The notes under the pieces are model-generated. The model was not told the DNA's origin. It saw nothing but the letters and a program-made list of their open reading frames with translations, and ran no database searches. A stretch of DNA of 20,141 bases from a virus: positions 1 to 20,141 of the IMG/VR virus record IMGVR_UViG_3300031951_011088; one strand, 5' to 3'. Each line of letters starts with the position of its first letter. Position 1 is the first letter of the stretch. Position numbers and translations under genes: made by a program. Shown here in pieces: positions 1 through 6,874 of this stretch.

Positions 1-2483
1 TGATCATTAAATTTCTTAGCCATTCCAGATTGACTGAAGCGAACCTTCTTTACGCCACCATCGCCTGTACGGACATAAACCGCACCGCCGCCGCCTTCGC
101 GCCATGGCTTGCCGATACCTTTACCATCTGTTGGGTCGGATTCTTCTTTCATAGGAACCGAATACTCTCTATACGGATCAAACTCATCATCGTCAGATCT
201 GTGTTCTTTACCGCCCATTCGATTTACAATTCTATTGTAGAGTTTAGATCTCGATGGCTCATCGCTGCTGCCAGCAAATACCATTGTTTTTAAACCGTGT
301 TTTTTCGCGTGTTTTTGTGCAATAGACTTAACTGTTGAGATGATTGAAGAAGCCTTTCCACCACCTTCGCCAGTAATTTCATGTTCCCCTGCTTCAAAAT
401 ATTTTCTGTCTCCATGTTTACCTACTGGGACAAAATCTGCAGGTTTTTTTCCGTGATACCCGAACGATAAACTGCCCTTTTTACCTTGAAAGCGATTAAT
501 TGAGACAGAATAAGTATGTTGTAGATTTCCTTTTCCTGGGATTCGGAATGTGTACAGGTGTTCAGGTCCATTTTCGCTTTTAGGGTCTTCTGGGCGTAAA
601 GTCCCGTGATATGTGTGTGGATAAACTGTGTTGAACACCTCATCAATTTGTTCCATATCTTCTTCGAATGGATAGTCAAGAATCACTTCCCGACCTTCGT
701 AGATTGCCGTTTCACCGATGTCTGAATTGAGCATATCGGCTTCCCATTCATCAGCAGGAGTATATTGTCCTTCTGCATATAGACGCTTGGCTTCGTTTAT
801 CATCTCAAAGAACATATCTGATCCTGGACGGAAGACGTTTTCAGTGAACGAAATCTTATTCTCGAGATGGTACTCAACGGCTTCTCTAAGTTTTTCTTCT
901 CTCGTAAAAACAGAAGTGATTGGCAATCCATCCACTGTCATGTTTAATCTGTCTGGAGAAGGTGGCTTAGATTTTGTTTTTTTTGGTTTTAGCGTCGGAG
1001 TGACATCTACTCCATCAACAGTTTCTTTTCTTAAACTTCTAAAATCTTTTTTGGCATAAGCAGCAGTTTCATTACACTGACAATCGCCGCCGCATCCGCA
1101 ATCTGTTTCTAATGGAGTTTCAATTTCTTGCTCTTGACCAGGAGTCATAGCAATAGCATGTTTTTTATACTCATCAGTTCCTACTAATTGCATTTCAGAA
1201 ATATTGTTTTCTCTTGCTGCCAATACTTTTGTTCTATTACCCTTTCTAGGTAGTCTGCGAAGTTTTTTTGGTAGTTCTTCTTGAAGTTCTTCTTCCTCTT
1301 TTACTGGAACGCAATTAGGAACTTTTTTCCCATTCTTAGTTTTCATGCCGATTGCGGTATAACCCTTCCAGCATGCATTTTTTAGATCGCCAGTAGCCTT
1401 TTTAATTTCAGTTAGCGATTTTGGTCTAGGTTCATCTTTTTTTTCAATTTCTTTCATTTCTAAACCTAGAGAGATAACTCTTTCTAGGAGTTTCTGAATT
1501 TCGCTAGCAAAGAAAACTTTCTCCATTTCTGAAGATTCGTTTAGATTGATTGAGTTATTGAATACATGTGCCTCAACAAACGCAGCAAGTTTTTCTGTCT
1601 TTAGGAATTTATCAATACGCTTGTTTTCTTGAATAGGATTCTCGCGTTGTTCATTGCGTAGACGTGAGACTTTATTGGTAACAGAAACGTAAACGAAATC
1701 GTAGGTGTATCCGTGCTCATGCAACATGTCTTGAATCTTAGCAATTCGCGATTCATCTAATGCGCCATTAATGACGAGATTAGTTTTGCTCTCATACAAT
1801 TCATTTGCTGATTGATTTAGAATTTGATCAGCCTGTACCTCTGTGAGATCAAAGCGTGAAAAGATGTTATTCAAAACATAGTCTTTTCCGCTACCAGGTG
1901 CACCAAGTAAGAAGATTCCAATAGGATTGATTGATTCCATTTGCATTCCCGCTTTTACTGTGTCGTGTATTTGTTTGCCAAGTTTTTTATCACTGTAGTG
2001 TGAGACGAACTCATCTTTCTTTCCAGCAGCAACTAGACCGCGAAGTTTAGATGCTGACATTCCTTCTGCGCCTTCGGCATCTGGATCGCGATGTCCTGCT
2101 GACTTAACTTCCACTTTTTTAATTCCAGGAAATTCTTTTTTACGATATTTCGTTAGCAATCCCTGAAACTCAGCAACGCGATCAGAACCAACAATCATTG
2201 TCACATGAGTATGACCTTTTGATTCTAGGTGTTTCATCGCATCAATTGCTGTTCTAACTTTTTCGTGAGAAATAACATTTGCCTCAGGAAACAATTTGCG
2301 CATAGCGCCCACTTTTTCCTCATGCGACATTGGATTTTTCTTAGGATCTTGCGTACGAGTAGGAAAAATATAATGAGTTCCACCAGTTGATTCGGCGTGA
2401 TCCTGAACTGCCTTTACCAGTTTACCATGACCCTGTTCGGTAGGAGGATTGAACCTGCCAAAGGTAAATGTTGCTTTACTCAT
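1..2483 (-). CDS. Large multidomain phage protein, 3' end beyond window: nucleotidyltransferase-like and P-loop kinase-like domains plus phage-specific segments
   Basis: The frame is open for 827 codons from an ATG at 2483 to base 1 with no stop, so the C-terminus is missing. Residues 1-165 look like a cytidylyltransferase/NMNAT-type fold: GRFNPPTEQGHG at 9-20 is a HIGH-type nucleotide-binding motif, and SASKLRG at 143-149 fits the late ISSTxIR-type motif. Residues 188-310 look like a P-loop kinase with Walker A GAPGSGKD at 194-201. ACWKGYTAIGMK (370-381), a Cys cluster with C462, C464, C468 and C470, ENVFRPGSDMFF (548-559) and a segment near 708-757 resembling acetyltransferase-like phage domains follow. 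I recall such segments from long proteins of T4-like environmental phages, some possibly virion-associated, but cannot search. The start overlaps the preceding stop as ATGA. The domain fusion is seen; its biochemical role is unknown. Confidence 0.88.
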   Translation of the reverse strand, partial: MSKATFTFGRFNPPTEQGHGKLVKAVQDHAESTGGTHYIFPTRTQDPKKNPMSHEEKVGAMRKLFPEANVISHEKVRTAIDAMKHLESKGHTHVTMIVGSDRVAEFQGLLTKYRKKEFPGIKKVEVKSAGHRDPDAEGAEGMSASKLRGLVAAGKKDEFVSHYSDKKLGKQIHDTVKAGMQMESINPIGIFLLGAPGSGKDYVLNNIFSRFDLTEVQADQILNQSANELYESKTNLVINGALDESRIAKIQDMLHEHGYTYDFVYVSVTNKVSRLRNEQRENPIQENKRIDKFLKTEKLAAFVEAHVFNNSINLNESSEMEKVFFASEIQKLLERVISLGLEMKEIEKKDEPRPKSLTEIKKATGDLKNACWKGYTAIGMKTKNGKKVPNCVPVKEEEELQEELPKKLRRLPRKGNRTKVLAARENNISEMQLVGTDEYKKHAIAMTPGQEQEIETPLETDCGCGGDCQCNETAAYAKKDFRSLRKETVDGVDVTPTLKPKKTKSKPPSPDRLNMTVDGLPITSVFTREEKLREAVEYHLENKISFTENVFRPGSDMFFEMINEAKRLYAEGQYTPADEWEADMLNSDIGETAIYEGREVILDYPFEEDMEQIDEVFNTVYPHTYHGTLRPEDPKSENGPEHLYTFRIPGKGNLQHTYSVSINRFQGKKGSLSFGYHGKKPADFVPVGKHGDRKYFEAGEHEITGEGGGKASSIISTVKSIAQKHAKKHGLKTMVFAGSSDEPSRSKLYNRIVNRMGGKEHRSDDDEFDPYREYSVPMKEESDPTDGKGIGKPWREGGGGAVYVRTGDGGVKKVRFSQSGMAKKFND

Positions 2484-3619
2484 ATTTTTGCTCTTAATAG
2501 TGCGCTTCTTGCACGATTTGCTTTACTAAATTCTAAGCGATTTACAAGTTTAATTCCCTTAGAAACAAACCCTTCGCCGCCTGATTCTTTTCCTGCGATT
2601 TCAGTTTTGACACCGCCATGCGCAGTTTTATTTAGAGCATCTGCAAGAGCGTTAGTTGCTTGCTGAACGTGGTGATGAATTTCAAATGAGCGATTGAAGG
2701 CTTCTTTGTTATTATCAATGTGAGCCATGTGAGCATCGCGCTGCGCTGCTTTTTGATTCTTAGCCTTCTCAGTTTTTACTTTGTCGATTTCTTTTTGTAA
2801 TCTTCCGCCGAGGTGTTTCTTATAACCTTCGACGCTTGGCTTTTCGCCAGTATCAAGAGTTGAGTTTATATAAGTTCTTAAGTGTGTTTCATGACCTGCT
2901 AAATGACCATAGTCATGGTTTTTCATTAGAGACTGAGCAGCAGAAATATGTTCTAGGACTTTCTTTTTTGCTGCAGCAGGAATTTTTTGTTGTTCTTTTG
3001 AAACTGAGTGATCAACCAAATGCACATCTGGGTGAGAACGGAATTCTGACTGATCAATAACAGGCGTCGCCTTACGCTTTGGTCCTTTGAGTTCAGTATG
3101 AAGTGCTATACTGACTCTAGATTTAGCAAGTTTTTTGCCTTCTGAAGAATCTTTAGGGACTGAATATGAGACTGTATTAGGTGTGTGTCCAATACGACCA
3201 CCCTTTTCTTCACGAGTTTCAGGTGTGGACATAAACCCACCCTGCCATTCTCCAGATCTATTAGGAAGAATTTTATGAGCGTGTGCAAGAATAGTCTTTA
3301 ATGGACTTGCTAGATAAGGCTTGTGTCCATGCTGACGTTCAATGTCATCATTAGAATAATTATAACTTGAACCAGCGCCTTTATACTTTACTCCGACTTT
3401 GCCTGTGTCATCTCTTTTGATTTGAAATGACATTCTGTCGTCAATTTTACGAGTGGCTGGGGTACGACCCATCGCAACACCCCTGAGTGTAGTCAGAGCA
3501 TGTTGCGCGGGTTTCGGACCATCAAACGTCAGATCGGAAGGGTGCTCTATGTGCTGAATGCCAACTGCTTCTTTGGCTTCTGATAGAAATGATTCTACGA
3601 ATAGTCGAAATCGTTGCAT
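2480..3619 (-). CDS. Conserved phage protein, DUF6267-like, with a degenerate nucleotidyltransferase-like motif
   Basis: 379 residues starting at an ATG with a GGAAGGG-like ribosome site a few bases upstream. I recognise a phage family (DUF6267, from memory) by the N-terminal pattern, HTPNTVSYSVP at 144-154 and the C-terminal GKESGGEGFVSKG near 343-355. Family members usually carry a KWDGAP-type motif resembling the adenylation motif KxDG of ATP/NAD ligases. Here the matching stretch is KIDDRMS at 58-64, so the glycine is replaced by Asp. No function is established that I know of. The middle (about 215-320) is rich in Lys, His and Ala and probably helical. It ends in an ATGA overlap with the long multidomain gene, implying coupled translation. 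No signal peptide or membrane segment is visible. Confidence 0.85.
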   Translation of the reverse strand: MQRFRLFVESFLSEAKEAVGIQHIEHPSDLTFDGPKPAQHALTTLRGVAMGRTPATRKIDDRMSFQIKRDDTGKVGVKYKGAGSSYNYSNDDIERQHGHKPYLASPLKTILAHAHKILPNRSGEWQGGFMSTPETREEKGGRIGHTPNTVSYSVPKDSSEGKKLAKSRVSIALHTELKGPKRKATPVIDQSEFRSHPDVHLVDHSVSKEQQKIPAAAKKKVLEHISAAQSLMKNHDYGHLAGHETHLRTYINSTLDTGEKPSVEGYKKHLGGRLQKEIDKVKTEKAKNQKAAQRDAHMAHIDNNKEAFNRSFEIHHHVQQATNALADALNKTAHGGVKTEIAGKESGGEGFVSKGIKLVNRLEFSKANRARSALLRAKI

Positions 3620-3648
3620 TGCCCTTCCACGCTGTGGGAGAATATTAT

Positions 3649-3656
3649 CTATTTAG
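3649..3656 (-). promoter_or_regulatory. Possible T4-type late promoter, CTAAATAG
   Basis: Read on the minus strand, CTAAATAG lies about 30 bases before the ATG of the DUF6267-like gene, in one of the few intergenic gaps (3620-3652), and overlaps the stop codon of the preceding gene. T4 late promoters have the single element TATAAATA; this differs by TA to CT at the first two positions, plus the last base. Position and the phage-gene context downstream support it, but the motif is short and AT-rich, so it is tentative. Confidence 0.3.
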
Positions 3657-4444
3657 TATAGATTAGGTTTCATTGTACTCACAGCATTTACAAGAGCATC
3701 ACGAACATCTGACATTGCGTCATATGCTGGAATGGTGCAAGTAGAACGACCTGCCGCCGTTGCAGCGCGGAATTCGTCTGGCGTAAACCACTGAGGCTGG
3801 ATACCCATAATCTCAGCGAGTTCATGCATGTTCACAGAACCCTTGTTGACTAGGTTATAATACCCATCTGGAGCCTCATCCAACATCAAATCGCAGGCTA
3901 CATTGACCGCTTCATCAAGATCTGTCAAAGAATTTTGACCTGCATCGATCAATTTTGCGTTTTTGGCGTAGTTGTAGACCTTGTATAGGTAGTTTTTTGG
4001 CTCAACCTTACCCGTAAATGGCATACGAATACGATAGACCTGAGCCTTATCGCCCAAGTATACGTCTGAAACGCCCTTTGCAACTGAATAGGTGCTGCCA
4101 AAGAAGTTTGGTGGGGCATCTACGGTTTGAATATCGCCTGTATAGATACAACCGCTTGAAAAATGCGACATTCTGACGCCATTTTCCTCAGCAGCGGCAT
4201 ACAAAAGTCCTGGATAAATTGCGTTCCCGTAAACTGTATTCTGCTTATCCAATTCACAAGCATCCACGTTTGGAGTTCCAGTTACGCCAGCGCAATTTAC
4301 CACCCAATCATAACGGTTTTTGTGTAAAGCACTGATTGCAGAATTGTGGGATGCCATTGTTACGACAAATCCACGCTCCACCAAATTGTCGAATACCTTT
4401 TTACCTGTCCAACCACGACCAACTACTAGAAAATGCATAATCAT
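3653..4444 (-). CDS. NAD(P)-dependent sugar-nucleotide reductase, resembling bifunctional 4-keto-rhamnose 3,5-epimerase/4-reductase
   Basis: 263 residues, an extended short-chain dehydrogenase. It shows a dinucleotide-binding loop GRGWTG (9-14), FSSGCIYTG (95-103) and the catalytic YSVAK (119-123). The stretches NCAGVTGTPNVDACE (50-64), PPNFFGSTYS (111-120) and RIRMPF (138-143) match, from memory, the plant NRS/ER (UER1) and mimivirus L780 reductases better than bacterial RmlD. Those enzymes perform both 3,5-epimerisation and 4-reduction of the 4-keto-6-deoxy sugar. It follows RmlB and RmlA in one operon, with 2 bases between the RmlA stop and this ATG; a second Met at codon 3 could also serve. 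A plain RmlD-type reductase is the alternative. The product is probably an NDP-6-deoxyhexose such as rhamnose, made in the cytoplasm. Confidence 0.85.
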   Translation of the reverse strand: MIMHFLVVGRGWTGKKVFDNLVERGFVVTMASHNSAISALHKNRYDWVVNCAGVTGTPNVDACELDKQNTVYGNAIYPGLLYAAAEENGVRMSHFSSGCIYTGDIQTVDAPPNFFGSTYSVAKGVSDVYLGDKAQVYRIRMPFTGKVEPKNYLYKVYNYAKNAKLIDAGQNSLTDLDEAVNVACDLMLDEAPDGYYNLVNKGSVNMHELAEIMGIQPQWFTPDEFRAATAAGRSTCTIPAYDAMSDVRDALVNAVSTMKPNLY

Positions 4445-4446
4445 AA

Positions 4447-5319
4447 TTAAACCCTCATTGTCAAAATTTTGTTTAGATACTTACCATAATCCGACTTCTT
4501 ATACTTATTCGCCGCATATTCAAGATCCCATGCAGAAATCCATTCATTACGATATGCAATTTCTTCAGGGCAAGCAATCATCGTTCCAGTTCTACGCTGG
4601 ACTGAACCGACGAACGTTGACGCCTCAGCCAATGATTCAAACGTACCTGTATCAATCCAAGCAATACCACGGTTTAGATACTCAACGTTGACCTGATTCT
4701 GTTCTAGATACATTCGATTCAGATCAGTAATTTCCAACTCACCACGAGCAGATGGCTTGAGTTGTTTTGCATACTCAACAACCTTGTTGTCATAGAAATA
4801 CAATCCAGTAACGGCATAGTTACTTGGAGCAACTTCTGGCTTTTCAATAATGTCTACGGGGTCGCCATTCTCATCAAGTTTCAAAACCCCGAATCGTTCT
4901 GGATCATGTACATGATAGGCAAACAATGTACAGCCAGGATTACTCTGTGCGAAATTGAAACGATTGATTAGATCATTTCCATAAAAAATGTTATCGCCAA
5001 GAATCAAAGCAACGTCGCTCTTCCCAATCCACTTTTCAGCAATTAGAAAACACTCAGCAATACCATTAGGTTGTAACTGAGTTTCGTAAGATATTTGTAA
5101 ACCCCACTGATTTCCATTACCGATTAGATTCTCGAATGGTGCTCTATCAGCAGGTGAAGTGATAATCATAATATCACGAATGCCAGCAAGCATCAGCGTC
5201 GACAATGGATAATATACCAGCGGCTTGTCATAAACTGGCAATAGTTGCTTGGATACAACTTTCGTGCATGGATAGAGACGAGTTCCCAACCCACCACTCA
5301 ATATAATTCCCTTTCTCAT
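4447..5319 (-). CDS. rmlA: Glucose-1-phosphate thymidylyltransferase (RmlA)
   Basis: 290 residues, the usual RmlA length. It transfers a nucleotidyl group from dTTP to glucose 1-phosphate to make dTDP-glucose. Motifs are clear: GGLGTRLYP (9-17) binds the nucleotide, KQLLPVYDKP (24-33) is the RmlA signature, QPNGIAE (83-89), LGDNIFYG (107-114) with the metal-binding Asp, and later GELEITD and WIDTGT. I chose the ATG at 5319 rather than an upstream in-frame GTG at 5328, because it forms an ATGA overlap with the rmlB stop and gives the canonical MRKGIILSGG start. It follows rmlB directly, so the first two steps of deoxysugar synthesis are co-transcribed. Base preference (dTTP or UTP) cannot be fixed by eye. 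Confidence 0.95.
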   Translation of the reverse strand: MRKGIILSGGLGTRLYPCTKVVSKQLLPVYDKPLVYYPLSTLMLAGIRDIMIITSPADRAPFENLIGNGNQWGLQISYETQLQPNGIAECFLIAEKWIGKSDVALILGDNIFYGNDLINRFNFAQSNPGCTLFAYHVHDPERFGVLKLDENGDPVDIIEKPEVAPSNYAVTGLYFYDNKVVEYAKQLKPSARGELEITDLNRMYLEQNQVNVEYLNRGIAWIDTGTFESLAEASTFVGSVQRRTGTMIACPEEIAYRNEWISAWDLEYAANKYKKSDYGKYLNKILTMRV

Positions 5320-6263
5320 AAGTACCACTCCACTGTCTTTTCAAGACCATGTATAATATTAGTTTTCGCTTTCCATCCAAGTTCATTGTAAATCTTTTCA
5401 GCATTCATAGCATAACGCATATCGTGACCCTTTCTGTCTGTCACGAAATTTAACCAATCAGTATAACGATTGACATCCTTACCCATAATCTCAAGAATCA
5501 ATTTGATCATTTGAATGTTTGTCAATTCAACTCCACCACCGATATTGTATCGCTCGCCAGATTTGAAATTCTGACCGATCGTCAACAAAGCCTCGCAGTG
5601 ATCTTCGACAAACAACCAATCGCGAACGTTGATGCCCTGCCCATAAACAGGGATTGGTGTATTGTTTTTGATGTGGCGAATAATCGTTGGAATAAACTTT
5701 TCGTTGTGCTGACGAGGACCGTAGTTATTCGAACAATTAGTCACAACCGCGTCAATCTTATGTGTGTTTACATAAGCACGAACCAAATGGTCGCTGGCTG
5801 CTTTGGTTGCTGAGTATGGATTGCGAGGATCATATGGAGTTGTTTCACTAAACTCAGGATCATTAGGACCAAGACTTCCATAGACCTCATCAGTCGAAAC
5901 ATGGACTAACTTGCCGCCATACTTGCGAATGCACTTTAGAATGTTGTGAGTGCCATTAATATTAGTGCTGAGGAAATCATCGTCACCACGAATAGAATTG
6001 TCAACGTGAGACTCAGCAGCAAAATGAAACGTAATGTCTGGTTCATAGGTGTGATAGATCCCATCCAGTGAATCTAGATTGCGAATGTCGACTTTCTTGA
6101 CGGTAAGTCGCCAATCGTCGTAGTATCCGTTTAGATTTGATCCGTTAGCAGCGTATGACTGATTGTCAAGAACGACAATCTCATCGCTAGGATATTTTTT
6201 CAGGTGAGAGATTACAAAATTAGAACCAATAAATCCCAAACCGCCAGTCACAAATGTCGTCAT
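5316..6263 (-). CDS. rmlB: dTDP-glucose 4,6-dehydratase (RmlB)
   Basis: 315 residues. It converts dTDP-glucose to dTDP-4-keto-6-deoxyglucose with bound NAD. The Rossmann loop GGLGFIG is at 7-13, the Asp of VLDNQSYA at 33 fits ribose binding, the catalytic triplet region HVSTDEVYG is at 121-129 (T124, D125, E126), and the YxxxK pair is YSATK at 150-154. NCSNNYGPRQ and the later RDWLFVEDH are family signatures. The ATG overlaps the stop of the HExxH-protein gene as ATGA, and its own stop overlaps the rmlA ATG. A TATAAATA element lies about 128 bases upstream inside the preceding gene. It is slightly shorter than many bacterial RmlB proteins but shows no missing core motif. Confidence 0.96.
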   Translation of the reverse strand: MTTFVTGGLGFIGSNFVISHLKKYPSDEIVVLDNQSYAANGSNLNGYYDDWRLTVKKVDIRNLDSLDGIYHTYEPDITFHFAAESHVDNSIRGDDDFLSTNINGTHNILKCIRKYGGKLVHVSTDEVYGSLGPNDPEFSETTPYDPRNPYSATKAASDHLVRAYVNTHKIDAVVTNCSNNYGPRQHNEKFIPTIIRHIKNNTPIPVYGQGINVRDWLFVEDHCEALLTIGQNFKSGERYNIGGGVELTNIQMIKLILEIMGKDVNRYTDWLNFVTDRKGHDMRYAMNAEKIYNELGWKAKTNIIHGLEKTVEWYL

Positions 6264-6874
6264 AAATTATTTTTATAAACCTTCTTCAAAAATTTATTCC
6301 AAATTTTAGGGTCCTGTTTACGAAAAGTTTGGCGATACATAAAGATCGCCTCACACTCGCGCCAACTGATCTTATGCGCTTTTCGTAATTTATTTATATT
6401 CAGTTTCTCAGCCTGTGTTTCGTATGCATGAGCATCCAGTTCGTCGGGATTGCCATAGTACATAGCCTTCAACTTGTTCTGCTTCGGCTTCGGCTTGTAT
6501 TCTTTTTGCAAAAGCAATGGACGACCTTTTTGCTGATACTTGTGCCGATACTCATGATGAATGGCTCGAATGATCTTCACAGCCAGATTCACCGCACCCT
6601 TCTCAGTTATAATTGCCTTCTTAGAGTCTTTCGGGAAACTCAACTTGATGAAGATGTGCTCAGGAATAAAGTCTGAAATACGATTGCAATAATGACCGCT
6701 GACAATAATATTATGATCCTTATAATACTCAGAGTCAAATCTATCAGAGCCAAAAGTAACAATGTTTCGATTGAATGTTCGATTCAAACTACGAATGATA
6801 GAAGGTACGCTCTTTTCACCAACCCAATCTTCGGCAAGAGCATAGACCTTCTTCTCAATTCGCTGAAGTTGCAT
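6260..6874 (-). CDS. Putative HExxH metalloprotein (possible metallopeptidase) of phage type
   Basis: 204 residues, family not firmly recognised. Residues 107-111 read HEYRH, a zinc HExxH motif within IIRAIHHEYRHKYQ, and about 30 residues on comes YYGNPDELDAHAYE (139-152), offering Glu/Asp candidates for a third ligand. I recall similar HExxH plus NPDE(I/L)DA(Y/H)A pairs in uncharacterised proteins of T4-like environmental phages. The rest is basic (many Lys and Arg, a KPKPKQNK stretch at 127-134) with no signal peptide or membrane segment, so a cytoplasmic or packaged protein is likely. It starts by a TAATG overlap with the helicase stop and ends by ATGA with rmlB. Proteolytic activity and substrate are inference. 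Confidence 0.8.
   Translation of the reverse strand: MQLQRIEKKVYALAEDWVGEKSVPSIIRSLNRTFNRNIVTFGSDRFDSEYYKDHNIIVSGHYCNRISDFIPEHIFIKLSFPKDSKKAIITEKGAVNLAVKIIRAIHHEYRHKYQQKGRPLLLQKEYKPKPKQNKLKAMYYGNPDELDAHAYETQAEKLNINKLRKAHKISWRECEAIFMYRQTFRKQDPKIWNKFLKKVYKNNL
6391..6398 (-). promoter_or_regulatory. Possible T4-type late promoter, TATAAATA
   Basis: The minus strand reads TATAAATA exactly, the T4 late promoter core element, inside the HExxH-protein gene and about 128 bases before the rmlB ATG. It could give the rml genes and the downstream phage genes a late transcription start independent of the replication genes. It is embedded in coding sequence (codons for Asn-Ile-Asn-Lys), so chance occurrence is possible. 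Confidence 0.3.

Noticed and set aside
30-1059. Plus-strand open frames at 30-293 and 718-1059 and a minus frame at 422-679
   Set aside because: They lie opposite or in another frame to the 827-codon minus-strand gene, which has clear domain motifs; their translations are low-complexity with no motif or ribosome site.
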